Assembly (NCBI GenBank): GCA_900314345.1
Contig: OMUX01000399.1
Location: 1-7,380, forward strand
Source: an uncultured Erysipelotrichaceae bacterium
GTDB taxonomy: Bacteria > Bacillota_I > Bacilli_A > Erysipelotrichales > Erysipelotrichaceae
Direction: 5' to 3'
DNA: 7,380 nucleotides
Shown here: positions 1-6,343 of the stretch, piece after piece
Layout of the letters: every line of letters starts with the position of its first letter
Numbering within the stretch: the first letter of the stretch is position 1
Position numbers and translations under genes: made by a program
Notes under the pieces: model-generated
Told to the model about the DNA's origin: nothing
Databases searched by the model: none
The model's input: only the letters and a program-made list of their open reading frames with translations

Positions 1-1121
1 CTTGCCGGTGCCGGGGTTGTGACCTGGGAGTCGGCAACGACTTCATTGAGGACATTGGTCGGAATGCGCCTCTGGCTGTTTTCCACGACCTTGTCGATCA
101 TCGGCATGATTGTGCTGACACGCTGATGCGTCAGAGCGGAGACGTACACGATCGGAGCATAGGGAAGATAGACGAATTCATTGCGGATCTTCTTCGTGAA
201 TTCGTTCATCGTATTGTTGTTCTTCTCAATGGCATCCCACTTGTTCACAACAATGATGACCGGCTTGCCGGAATTGACGGCATAGCCTGCCACATGCTTG
301 TCCTGTTCGCGGATTCCCAGCTGCCCGTCCAGCACAAACAAAGCACAGTCGCAGCGTTCAATGGCTTCCATGGCACGCAGAACGGAATACTTCTCCACAG
401 ATTCGTATACTCTTCCGCGCTTGCGGATGCCGGCGGTATCCACGATGACATAAGGCTTCTTGTTCCAGGTGAATGCCGTATCCACGGCATCCCTGGTCGT
501 GCCCTGTTCATTGGCCACAATGGCCCTGTCTTCATTCAGGATGGCATTGACAAGCGAGGACTTGCCGACATTCGGTTCCCCGATGACGGCAATCCTTGTG
601 CCTTCGGGTTCTGCTTCCTTTGTTTCCTCAGGAAAAGCTGCCACACAGGCATCCAGGATATCGCCGATGCCTGTTCCATGCACACCGGAAACCGCAATGG
701 GATCACCGACGCCAAGGGCATAGAATTCATAGATATTCGCAATGCGGCTGGTATCATCCACGGCATTGACCGCCAGCACCACAGGCTTCTTTGAACGCTG
801 CAGGCGCTGGGCAATATAATTGTCATCATCGGTCAGACCGATCTTGGCAGAAGTCACGAAAAGAATGACATTGGCTTCTTCAATGGCAATCTGTACCTGG
901 GCACGGATCTCCTCCTGATACGGCTGGTTTTCCAGTTCGATGCCGCCGGTGTCAATGAGACGGAACTCCCTGCCAAGCCATTCTGCCTTTGCATAGATCC
1001 GGTCTCTTGTCACACCCGGGGTATCTTCCACAATGGAAACACGGGAGCCGGCAATGCGGTTGAAGATCGTGGACTTGCCGACGTTCGGACGTCCGACAAT
1101 CGCTACTACAGGGACGCTCAT
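1..1121 (-). CDS. der: GTPase Der (EngA), ribosome assembly factor; C-terminus cut off by window edge
   Basis: Der is a tandem-GTPase protein that acts in the cytoplasm on maturation of the large ribosomal subunit. The frame is open from the ATG at 1121 to the window edge, giving about 373 residues of a family that is usually near 435, so most of the C-terminal KH-like domain lies outside. The first G domain shows GRPNVGKS (residues 10-17) and DTGG (57-60). The second shows GEPNVGKS (181-188), a DTAG motif and NKWD (293-296), followed by VSAL. The G4 motif of domain 1 reads NAVD (119-122), where NKxD is expected. The start is supported by AAGGAGA at 1128-1134, six bases upstream. The ATG overlaps the cmk stop by four bases (ATGA), which implies coupled translation. 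Identity is very secure; the meaning of NAVD is open. Confidence 0.97.
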   Translation of the reverse strand, partial: MSVPVVAIVGRPNVGKSTIFNRIAGSRVSIVEDTPGVTRDRIYAKAEWLGREFRLIDTGGIELENQPYQEEIRAQVQIAIEEANVILFVTSAKIGLTDDDNYIAQRLQRSKKPVVLAVNAVDDTSRIANIYEFYALGVGDPIAVSGVHGTGIGDILDACVAAFPEETKEAEPEGTRIAVIGEPNVGKSSLVNAILNEDRAIVANEQGTTRDAVDTAFTWNKKPYVIVDTAGIRKRGRVYESVEKYSVLRAMEAIERCDCALFVLDGQLGIREQDKHVAGYAVNSGKPVIIVVNKWDAIEKNNNTMNEFTKKIRNEFVYLPYAPIVYVSALTHQRVSTIMPMIDKVVENSQRRIPTNVLNEVVADSQVTTPAPA

Positions 1122-1798
1122 TTCACATCTCCTTCGGAAAGAAACGGCTTTGCAAGATCCAGGATCCTGTCCACGGTTTCTTCAATGCTCAGATCTGAGG
1201 TATCAATGCACACAGCATCCTCTGCCTGTACCAATGGGGAGGCAGCACGGTGGGTATCCTGGTAATCCCTTTCCTCGATCTCCTTTTCAATCGTTTCAAG
1301 ATCCGAGGTGGCAATGCCTTCTTCCTGGTTCTGGTTCAGACGTCTTAGTGCCCTTGCATGGGCACTGGCGGTCATGAAAACCTTGACCTCCGCATCCGGA
1401 AGCACGACGGTTCCGATATCCCTTCCATCCAGGATATAGCCGCCGTTTTCTGCGATTTCCTGCTGTTTCCGGACCAGGGCGGCCCTGACCTTCGGGTGCT
1501 TTGAAACACAGCTTGCCGCAAGGCTCACTTCATCGGCACGGACCGCATGGCTGATGTCCTTGCCATCCAGGATGACACTGCCGTCATTCTTCATCTCAAG
1601 AACGGAATGACTGAGAAGATCCACGAGGGCATCTTCATCCTCCAGGCTCACATTCTGCTGCAATGCTTTATAAGCACATGCCCGGTACATGGCACCGGTA
1701 TTGAGATGCACATAGCCAAGCTTCTGTGCAAGAAGAGAAGCGATCGTACTCTTTCCGGCAGCGCTCGGGCCGTCGATTGCGATATTGATCTTCTTCAT
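1118..1798 (-). CDS. cmk: Cytidylate kinase
   Basis: This enzyme phosphorylates CMP and dCMP with ATP in pyrimidine nucleotide metabolism in the cytoplasm. The product has 226 residues, normal for bacterial Cmk. The P-loop is GPSAAGKST at residues 10-18. It is followed by the family pattern HLNTGAMYRA (31-40), LDGRDIGTVV (123-132) and the lid/substrate segment ERDYQDTHRAASPL (176-189). A ribosome binding site AAGAGGAA lies at 1806-1813, about eight bases from the ATG. The gene sits between the tail-anchored protein and der, overlapping both by four bases (1795-1798 and 1118-1121), so all three are probably on one mRNA. A cmk-der pairing is common in Firmicutes. Nothing looks broken. Confidence 0.97.
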   Translation of the reverse strand: MKKINIAIDGPSAAGKSTIASLLAQKLGYVHLNTGAMYRACAYKALQQNVSLEDEDALVDLLSHSVLEMKNDGSVILDGKDISHAVRADEVSLAASCVSKHPKVRAALVRKQQEIAENGGYILDGRDIGTVVLPDAEVKVFMTASAHARALRRLNQNQEEGIATSDLETIEKEIEERDYQDTHRAASPLVQAEDAVCIDTSDLSIEETVDRILDLAKPFLSEGDVK

Positions 1799-2763
1799 CC
1801 GATGATTCCTCTTGCATGCAGTACCCAGTAGATCACAAACAGCAGGATCACGATCAAGGCAATGATCAGGACAATGAGCACGACATTCAGCACCTTGTTG
1901 GTGTGCTGCATCTTGTCATTGAACTCATTGAGGTTGTCCTCATAGTCATCCATCTGCGCACGCATCTGGGTTGTTTCATTGAGCAGCTGTTCCCTTGCCG
2001 TACGGTCATCATAGCTGTGCTTCGGCTGTTCCTGCGGCTTTTCCTCTTCCCTGGGGGCTGCCTGTTCATTGATCAGGTTCTGTACTTCCGCAGCGATATC
2101 ATCCCTGGTCATGGTACGGGTATCCGGTGTGACATCCTGGGGATCATCATCCAGGGAGTCCAGGAAATCATTGATGTTGGTGATCTGCCTGCCGCTGACC
2201 GGAACATCACGTGTATCCTGTTTCGCAGGCTTGCTTTCCACGACAGGTCTTGCCTCGGGGATCTGTCTTGTCTTTTCTGCTTCCTTCCGCACCGGTGCTT
2301 CATCCGGATACGGCTTCTTCGGTGCCTGGACAGGCGCATCGCCGCGCAGGCTCTGCAGGACATTCAGGTCCGTGTTGGTGCTGAAGGCATTGCCGGCATC
2401 CTTGTTGTACTGCTTGACCTCCTTGATGTATTCGTTGAGGTATTCATTGTCAAAGACACTGGTATAGTTTTCATTCTGGTGCAGATAAGGCGCACTGAAA
2501 TCCGGTGTGCTCTTTTCCTCTTCTGCCTTTGGCTGTGCACTGTCTGTCTCTGCAGGCTGTGCCGCATGGCTTCTGCGTCTTGCATGCACAGGATCCGCAT
2601 CCGCTGCCGGTGCGTTCTGCGGTGCAGCAAAGTTCCGGGAATTGATCTGGTTCAGACGTTTCTCAAATGTATCAAGATCGCGGCTTGTGACATCCGTTTC
2701 CGCATCATTCTGCATCTTTGCGCGCAGATCTTCATATTTGGCTGTTCTTGAGTATTTTGGCAT
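1795..2763 (-). CDS. Unidentified tail-anchored membrane protein, low-complexity with coiled-coil stalk
   Basis: I do not recognise this 322-residue protein. The N-terminal half is rich in Ala, Pro, Glu, Gln, Asp and Lys (residues 45-255) and is probably disordered. Short likely helices interrupt it near 28-41, 106-120 and 195-206. Residues 260-292 show a regular heptad of Leu, Met, Tyr and Phe positions, a likely coiled coil. A single very hydrophobic segment (about 291-315) then ends in a short tail with HARGIIG. There is no signal peptide, so the bulk should be cytoplasmic with a C-terminal anchor. The frame stays open to 2967, but I chose the ATG at 2763 because an extended -10 promoter and the efp terminator lie between. 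GGAG at 2775-2778 is 11 bases upstream, a little far. It is the first gene of the cmk-der operon. A scaffold or envelope role is only a guess. Confidence 0.82.
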   Translation of the reverse strand: MPKYSRTAKYEDLRAKMQNDAETDVTSRDLDTFEKRLNQINSRNFAAPQNAPAADADPVHARRRSHAAQPAETDSAQPKAEEEKSTPDFSAPYLHQNENYTSVFDNEYLNEYIKEVKQYNKDAGNAFSTNTDLNVLQSLRGDAPVQAPKKPYPDEAPVRKEAEKTRQIPEARPVVESKPAKQDTRDVPVSGRQITNINDFLDSLDDDPQDVTPDTRTMTRDDIAAEVQNLINEQAAPREEEKPQEQPKHSYDDRTAREQLLNETTQMRAQMDDYEDNLNEFNDKMQHTNKVLNVVLIVLIIALIVILLFVIYWVLHARGIIG

Positions 2764-2791
2764 GGCTATCGTATCTCCGCATTTCTGTGTC

Positions 2792-2800
2792 ATTATAGCA
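2792..2800 (-). promoter_or_regulatory. Extended -10 promoter of the tail-anchored protein-cmk-der operon
   Basis: On the minus strand the sequence is TGCTATAAT, a perfect TGnTATAAT extended -10 element. No good -35 hexamer is present at 17 bases (CATTCC), which is acceptable for an extended -10 promoter. The predicted start of transcription near 2784-2786 gives a leader of about 22 bases before the ATG at 2763. The -35 region falls inside the efp terminator stem. Confidence 0.7.
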
Positions 2801-2802
2801 TG

Positions 2803-2845
2803 GAAAAGCCGCACGGAATGCCTGTCTGAGGACTTCCATGCGGCT
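2803..2845 (-). terminator. Hairpin terminator after efp
   Basis: On the minus strand, AGCCGCATGGAA (2834-2845) pairs with TTCCGTGCGGCT (2807-2818) to form a 12-base-pair stem with one G-U pair and a 15-base loop. A short T-run follows (2804-2807, then CC). The hairpin lies 15 bases after the efp stop codon. The U-tract is short, so read-through into the next operon is possible. Confidence 0.65.
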
Positions 2846-2860
2846 GTTTGCGACATATAT

Positions 2861-3418
2861 TCAGGCTCTTCCGCAGTATCTGCCGTCCGCGGTGGATACC
2901 GTGACGACTTCCTCGTTCTGGATGAACAGCGGAACCTTGATCTGCAGTCCTGTTTCAAGGACGGCATTCTTCAGGGCAGCGGTTGCTGTGTCGCCCTTGA
3001 CGGCCTGTTCGCATTCCACGATCTGCAGGTCCACCTTGTCCGGCAGGATGACGCCGAGCACTTCCCCTTCATACATCGTGACGTTGACATCGCTGTTTTC
3101 CTTGAGGAACTGCATCTCCCACTTCAGACGGTCCTTGGGGATAGAGATCTGGTCATAGGTTTCATTGTCCATGAAGACCAGGGAATCACCGTCATCATAC
3201 AGGTACTGCATCGGCTTGCGCTCAACATTGGCCTCCTGGACCTTGTCGCCGCCGGTGAAGGACATTTCATTGATGACGCCGGTCCTGAGGTTCTTGACCT
3301 TGACCTTGACGATCATCTGGCGCATGGCAGTCTTGTTCAGTGCCAGGTTCAGCACTGTGTAGATATTCTTTTCATATTCAAAGCTTGTTCCGGGTTTCAG
3401 ATCATTTACGATTACCAT
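2861..3418 (-). CDS. efp: Translation elongation factor P with an atypical tip loop
   Basis: EF-P binds the ribosome between the P and E sites and relieves stalling at proline runs. The product aligns by eye with EF-P along its length: VNDLKPG at residues 4-10, VKNLRTG (41-47), TGGDKV (55-60), MQYLYDDGDSLVFMD in the middle domain, and GDTATAALKNAVLETGL plus VSTADGRY at the end. From the ATG at 3418 it has 185 residues, the usual family length. AGGAG at 3429-3433 lies ten bases upstream of this ATG. A GTG at 3427 would add three residues but sits one base from the same AGGAG, so I rejected it. The domain I loop that normally reads PGKGAA reads TAMRQM here, placing Met32 where B. subtilis EF-P has its modified Lys32. 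It appears to be a single-gene unit, with its own promoter and terminator. Another efp copy elsewhere in the genome is possible. Confidence 0.93.
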   Translation of the reverse strand: MVIVNDLKPGTSFEYEKNIYTVLNLALNKTAMRQMIVKVKVKNLRTGVINEMSFTGGDKVQEANVERKPMQYLYDDGDSLVFMDNETYDQISIPKDRLKWEMQFLKENSDVNVTMYEGEVLGVILPDKVDLQIVECEQAVKGDTATAALKNAVLETGLQIKVPLFIQNEEVVTVSTADGRYCGRA

Positions 3419-3444
3419 GAAATTCACACTCCTGACTGCCTTTT

Positions 3445-3472
3445 ATTCTATTGAAACAGGGCTTTTTGTCAA
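3445..3472 (-). promoter_or_regulatory. Sigma-A promoter of efp
   Basis: On the minus strand there is a perfect TTGACA -35 box (3467-3472), a 16-base spacer and TAGAAT as the -10 box (3445-3450, five of six consensus bases). Transcription would begin near 3438, about 20 bases before the efp ATG, leaving room for the AGGAG ribosome binding site. Confidence 0.75.
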
Positions 3473-3496
3473 TGAATCATGAATTTCTGAATTTTC
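3473..3496. repeat. Three tandem TGAAT direct repeats between efp and comGA
   Basis: The + strand carries TGAATCA, TGAATTTC and TGAATTTTC head to tail, starting at 3473, 3480 and 3488. The array abuts the efp -35 box and ends about 50 bases before the comGA start. It could be a regulator binding site for either direction, but with three short AT-rich units chance is a real alternative. Confidence 0.4.
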
Positions 3497-3499
3497 TGC

Positions 3500-3527
3500 G
3501 GGGGATTTCCTTTCAAACAGGCAATAA
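3500..3527 (+). promoter_or_regulatory. Weak candidate SigH/ComX-like promoter for comG
   Basis: No sigma-A promoter is evident upstream of comGA. GGGGGATTT (3500-3508) matches the Bacillus SigH -35 pattern RNAGGAWWW at eight of nine positions. AGGCAATAA (3519-3527) resembles the -10 pattern RNNGAATWW with C in place of G. The spacer is 10 bases, where 11-12 is usual. Transcription would start only about 13 bases before the ATG. SigH-family control of comG is known in some Firmicutes; here it is a hypothesis only. Confidence 0.22.
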
Positions 3528-3547
3528 GTAACAGTGAGGGAGGAAAC

Positions 3548-4525
3548 ATGCGTGAACGATTGATTGAAATCCTGCGGATTGCCCTGCGGAACCATGTAAC
3601 GGACATCCACTTCAGCCTGAAGGAGGACGGAAGCCTGGTCATTGAGATGCGGGTATCCGGCATCATCCGGAGATTAAGACCCGGAGACGATGATGCAAGG
3701 TTCTTCCACTACCTCATGTACCGGGCAGACCTGGATCTCTCCGATGCCATGGAGCCGCAGACCGGAAGCTTTGAGGAAACGGTGGACAACGAGACGCTGG
3801 CATTGCGCTTTGCCTTGGTGACAAGCTACCACGTTACAAGCGGTGTCTTAAGGATCCTGAACAACCATGGAACACTGAAAAGCGAACAGCTGAGCTTTGA
3901 TGAGGATCAGGTGCACTGGCTGCAGAATGTCATGAAACACCGCAGCGGTCTTGTGATCTTCAGCGGTCCGACAGGTGCCGGCAAGACGACGACACTGTAC
4001 ACATTGCTCAATGAGGTGAAGGGAAAGAAGATCTTCACCCTGGAGGATCCCATTGAAGTCTACAACGGGAAGTATGTGCAGCTGGCGGTCAATGAGAAGC
4101 GTGGCTTCGGGTATGCGGACGGCATCCGGCAGCTGATGCGCCATGATCCGGACATCATCATGATCGGTGAGATCCGTGATGAACAGGCCGCAAGGATGGC
4201 AGTGCGCTGTGCCCTGACGGGACATCTAGTGGTGACCAGCCTGCATGCCGGATCCTGTGTGATTGCCCTGGAAAGAATGATGGATCTTGGCGTGAACAAG
4301 GCACAGCTTCTTGATGTCATCAGAGGCATCAGCAACCAGCGTCTGTTTGACACGGAAGACGGAAGGAAGACATGCGTCTATGAAATCATGGATCAGAAGG
4401 AGGTGATGCACTATTGCACCAGAGGAACCTGCAGTGATCGATTCACCCCGCTTGCAAAGGCGGTGGAAAATGCCGTGGAAAACGGCTGGATCCCTGCTGA
4501 GCAGGCACAGGAAGACCTTGATTGA
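3548..4525 (+). CDS. comGA: Competence secretion ATPase ComGA (GspE/PilB family)
   Basis: This cytoplasmic hexameric ATPase is expected to power assembly of the competence pseudopilus. The 325-residue product has the family landmarks in order: TDIHF near residue 18, Walker A GPTGAGKTTT (140-149), Asp box TLEDPIE (164-170), Walker B PDIIMIGEIRD (201-211) and His box TGHLVVTSLHAG (224-235). It lacks the CxxC pairs of the PilB zinc-binding insert and is short, which is typical of ComGA. The start is well supported by GGGAGGA at 3538-3544. It is the first gene of the comG operon and overlaps comGB by eight bases if comGB starts at the TTG at 4518. Its promoter is uncertain; a weak SigH-like site lies just upstream. 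Confidence 0.96.
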   Translation: MRERLIEILRIALRNHVTDIHFSLKEDGSLVIEMRVSGIIRRLRPGDDDARFFHYLMYRADLDLSDAMEPQTGSFEETVDNETLALRFALVTSYHVTSGVLRILNNHGTLKSEQLSFDEDQVHWLQNVMKHRSGLVIFSGPTGAGKTTTLYTLLNEVKGKKIFTLEDPIEVYNGKYVQLAVNEKRGFGYADGIRQLMRHDPDIIMIGEIRDEQAARMAVRCALTGHLVVTSLHAGSCVIALERMMDLGVNKAQLLDVIRGISNQRLFDTEDGRKTCVYEIMDQKEVMHYCTRGTCSDRFTPLAKAVENAVENGWIPAEQAQEDLD

Positions 4526-5492
4526 TGAAGAGGACTGCCATTCCATCCGGGATCTTCTCAACAACGGCTTCTCGTTCCGGGAGGCTCTGGACCTGCTTGA
4601 AACAGAGCAGAACCAGAAGGTCTTCAGCATCATCCGCAGGAATCTGGAAAACGGGGAAGAGGCAGGCAGCTTCCTTTCGGAATTCCTTCCGGTGCAGTAC
4701 CGCAGCCACTTTGCCTGCTTTCTGCGTTTTCTGAATCTGGCCGATTCTCTGTCCCTTTCCATTACGGTTGCCGATGAGGACAAAAAGGAAAAGGAGAATC
4801 TGGTCAAACAGCTGTTCTACCCTGCCCTGCTCTTCTTTGCCGGTACGATCGGCATCCTGATCTTCACAAAGTTCTGCTTCCCGCCATTGATTTCAATGAT
4901 GGAAAGCTTCCGTGTGGATCCTTCCGGCAGCATCCTGCTTGCAAGGATGATGGAGATGCTTTCCTTCACATTGCTGACACTGGCTGGCTGCGCAGCTGTC
5001 ATGGTCCTTCTTCTTAAGCGTCCCGGCAGTGCCATGAAGTACTATGGTGCCTTTGCAAAACGGCATCCGCACAGTCTTCCGGTAACGATCACGTCCCTTG
5101 ATTTCGTGCGTTTCTATCATGAAGCATCCCGCATGGAGCCTTCCACCAGGAAGGTGCTGAAGCTTCTGGAGGAAAACGTGCAGAAGCCCTTGACCAGTCA
5201 TATTGCATGTCTTGTGGAGGTAAAGCTTCAGGAAGGCTGCAGCTTTGAAAAAGCCATGGAAACAGAGTGGCTGGATCCGATGCTCAGGAGGTTTGTGAAG
5301 ACGGCTGTGTATGCCTCCAACCTCAATGAGATGCTGGAAAGCTACCTGCAGCTTGCAAGGAAGCGGGTTCAGCAGAAGACAAAGCGGTTAACAGCCATCG
5401 TTCAGGTGTGTGCCTATGGCATCATCGGCATGGTACTGATCCTGGTGTATCAGGTACTGATGCTGCCGATGTCCATGCTCTCTCAGTTCTGA
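4518..5492 (+). CDS. comGB: Competence pseudopilus platform protein ComGB (GspF family)
   Basis: ComGB is the polytopic membrane platform that couples the ComGA ATPase to pilin assembly. I chose the TTG at 4518, giving 324 residues, because AGGAAG (4509-4514) precedes it and the family usually begins just before the first cytoplasmic helical domain. The reading frame is open further upstream (GTG 4434, ATG 4470), but those starts would add a non-homologous-looking extension encoded inside comGA. Hydrophobic segments lie near residues 99-126, containing the conserved YPALL, near 150-167, and near 295-318. Two GspF-type cytoplasmic domains precede the first and last of these (about 8-95 and 195-290). 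The gene overlaps the comGA end by eight bases. Sequence similarity is weak but position and topology make the call firm. Confidence 0.88.
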   Translation: MIDEEDCHSIRDLLNNGFSFREALDLLETEQNQKVFSIIRRNLENGEEAGSFLSEFLPVQYRSHFACFLRFLNLADSLSLSITVADEDKKEKENLVKQLFYPALLFFAGTIGILIFTKFCFPPLISMMESFRVDPSGSILLARMMEMLSFTLLTLAGCAAVMVLLLKRPGSAMKYYGAFAKRHPHSLPVTITSLDFVRFYHEASRMEPSTRKVLKLLEENVQKPLTSHIACLVEVKLQEGCSFEKAMETEWLDPMLRRFVKTAVYASNLNEMLESYLQLARKRVQQKTKRLTAIVQVCAYGIIGMVLILVYQVLMLPMSMLSQF

Positions 5493-5507
5493 AAGGAGAA
5501 CATTCAA

Positions 5508-5807
5508 ATGAAAAACAGAAAAGGATTTACGCTTCTTGAGATGATCATCGTCGTCACGATCATCTCCATTCTCTTCCTGCTCACCGTGCCAAACATCCAG
5601 AAGACGCTTGGCATCGTGGACAAGCGCGGCTGTGATGCCCTCTCCAAGACCGTGGATTCCGCAATCCTGCAGTACCGTCTGGACCATGGCACAAACCCGG
5701 GCAGCGCCCAGGATCTTGTTTCCGAAGGACTGCTGACAAACGAGCAGCTGACCTGTGATGACGGAAGGACGATCAGTGTCTCAAACGGCCAGGCGCAGGT
5801 CCACTGA
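5508..5807 (+). CDS. comGC: Major competence pseudopilin ComGC
   Basis: This is the main building block of the competence pseudopilus. The 99-residue prepilin has a short basic leader ending in KG, then FTLLEMIIVV. Cleavage is predicted after Gly6, leaving Phe as residue +1 and Glu11 at +5. The following hydrophobic stretch to about residue 30 is the pilin helix core. Cys42 and Cys83 could form the intramolecular disulfide known for Bacillus ComGC. AAGGAG lies just upstream of the ATG, and a 15-base gap separates it from comGB, the only non-overlapping junction in the operon. A strong ribosome binding site here fits a subunit needed in excess. Processing needs a prepilin peptidase (ComC) not in this window. 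Confidence 0.95.
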   Translation: MKNRKGFTLLEMIIVVTIISILFLLTVPNIQKTLGIVDKRGCDALSKTVDSAILQYRLDHGTNPGSAQDLVSEGLLTNEQLTCDDGRTISVSNGQAQVH

Positions 5808-6108
5808 GGGCTACACCCTTCTGGAGATGCTGGTGGTGATGCTGGTCATGGCAGTGCTTGCAAGAACAGCGTATTCCCTGCGGGCTATGACATCCATGGA
5901 CTATCACCTCTTTCCTTCCCGTCTTGTCCTCACCCAGTCGAGAAGCCTTGTCTCCGGCATCCCGCAGGAGATGGAAGAGCAGGATGCAGAGATCCGCTTC
6001 AACGGCAATGCCGGCATCAACAAAGCCCGTACACTCACATTTCCTGAGGCAGGGAACCGGAAGATCGTGCTGGAGCTTGGCACAGGGACGTTCGATGAAA
6101 GGGAGTAA
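5776..6108 (+). CDS. comGD: Minor competence pseudopilin ComGD (GspH-like)
   Basis: This minor pilin-like protein probably sits at or near the pseudopilus tip. I selected the GTG at 5776 because GGAAGGA (5763-5769) precedes it by six bases. It gives 110 residues with a basic leader, predicted cleavage after Gly12, Tyr at +1 and Glu17 at +5 in GYTLLEMLVV. Upstream starts (GTG 5755, ATG 5758) would lengthen the leader by six or seven residues. The C-terminal half has the pattern FNGNAGINKARTLTF (75-89) and a terminal LELGTGTF (99-106), resembling the end of ComGD/GspH pilins. It is shorter than the roughly 140-150 residues common for ComGD. Its start lies 32 bases inside comGC. Confidence 0.88.
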   Translation: MSQTARRRSTEGYTLLEMLVVMLVMAVLARTAYSLRAMTSMDYHLFPSRLVLTQSRSLVSGIPQEMEEQDAEIRFNGNAGINKARTLTFPEAGNRKIVLELGTGTFDERE

Positions 6109-6343
6109 GGGATTTGCCCTTGCGGACAGTCTGATTGCCGTTACACTGTGCTCTGTGACGATCTCCCTGGTCTCTTCCCTTGTCATGAGCCACGTCAATG
6201 CACAGCGGATCCTGCAGGAGGCCATGGAGGAAAACGAGCAGGCATGCCAGGAAATCTATGAAGCCATGGAGACATGCATCATCTGCACGCCAACACCAGT
6301 ACCGCCTGTTGAAAGCGAGGAGCCATGGCAGGAGAACTCCTGA
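6095..6343 (+). CDS. comGE: ComGE-like minor pseudopilin
   Basis: I call this ComGE from its position between comGD and comGF and its prepilin N-terminus. The ATG at 6095 gives 82 residues: leader MKGSKG, then FALADSLIAV, so the usual Glu at +5 is Asp (residue 11). The hydrophobic helix runs to about residue 33. A Glu-rich helix (40-60) follows, then CIIC (61-64) and a proline-rich tail PTPVPP (66-71). It is short for the family. AGGGA lies six bases upstream of the ATG, and the gene overlaps comGD by 14 bases and comGF by 19. The open frame continues upstream to 5924 but that part only overlaps comGD and carries no pilin features. Sequence alone would not prove ComGE; the operon order does most of the work. 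Confidence 0.78.
   Translation: MKGSKGFALADSLIAVTLCSVTISLVSSLVMSHVNAQRILQEAMEENEQACQEIYEAMETCIICTPTPVPPVESEEPWQENS

Noticed and set aside
126..794. 222-residue plus-strand open frame
   Set aside because: It is antisense to der, whose frame has conserved GTPase motifs throughout. The plus-strand translation has no recognisable domain.
1816..2751. 311-residue plus-strand open frame
   Set aside because: It is antisense to the tail-anchored protein gene. Its Leu/Ile/Val/Cys/Arg-rich composition is the expected complement of Asp/Glu/Gln codons.
2764..2967. N-terminal extension of the tail-anchored protein frame to 390 residues
   Set aside because: It runs through the extended -10 promoter, the efp terminator and the end of efp in another frame. 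Its sequence shows no relation to the rest of the protein.
3419..3427. GTG start three codons before the chosen efp start
   Set aside because: It is only one base from the AGGAG. The ATG at 3418 gives normal spacing and the standard 185-residue EF-P.
2507..3454. 315-residue plus-strand open frame
   Set aside because: It spans parts of two minus-strand genes plus their promoter and terminator, and most of it is antisense to efp.
3451..3479. Plus-strand TTGAAA with a -10 seventeen bases downstream as a sigma-A comG promoter
   Set aside because: The -10 position reads GAATCA, a poor match to TATAAT, and it overlaps the efp promoter and the TGAAT repeats.
5924..6094. Upstream extension of the comGE frame
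   Set aside because: It lies entirely within comGD in a different frame and is rich in Ser and Arg. The prepilin leader begins at the ATG at 6095 with its own AGGGA.
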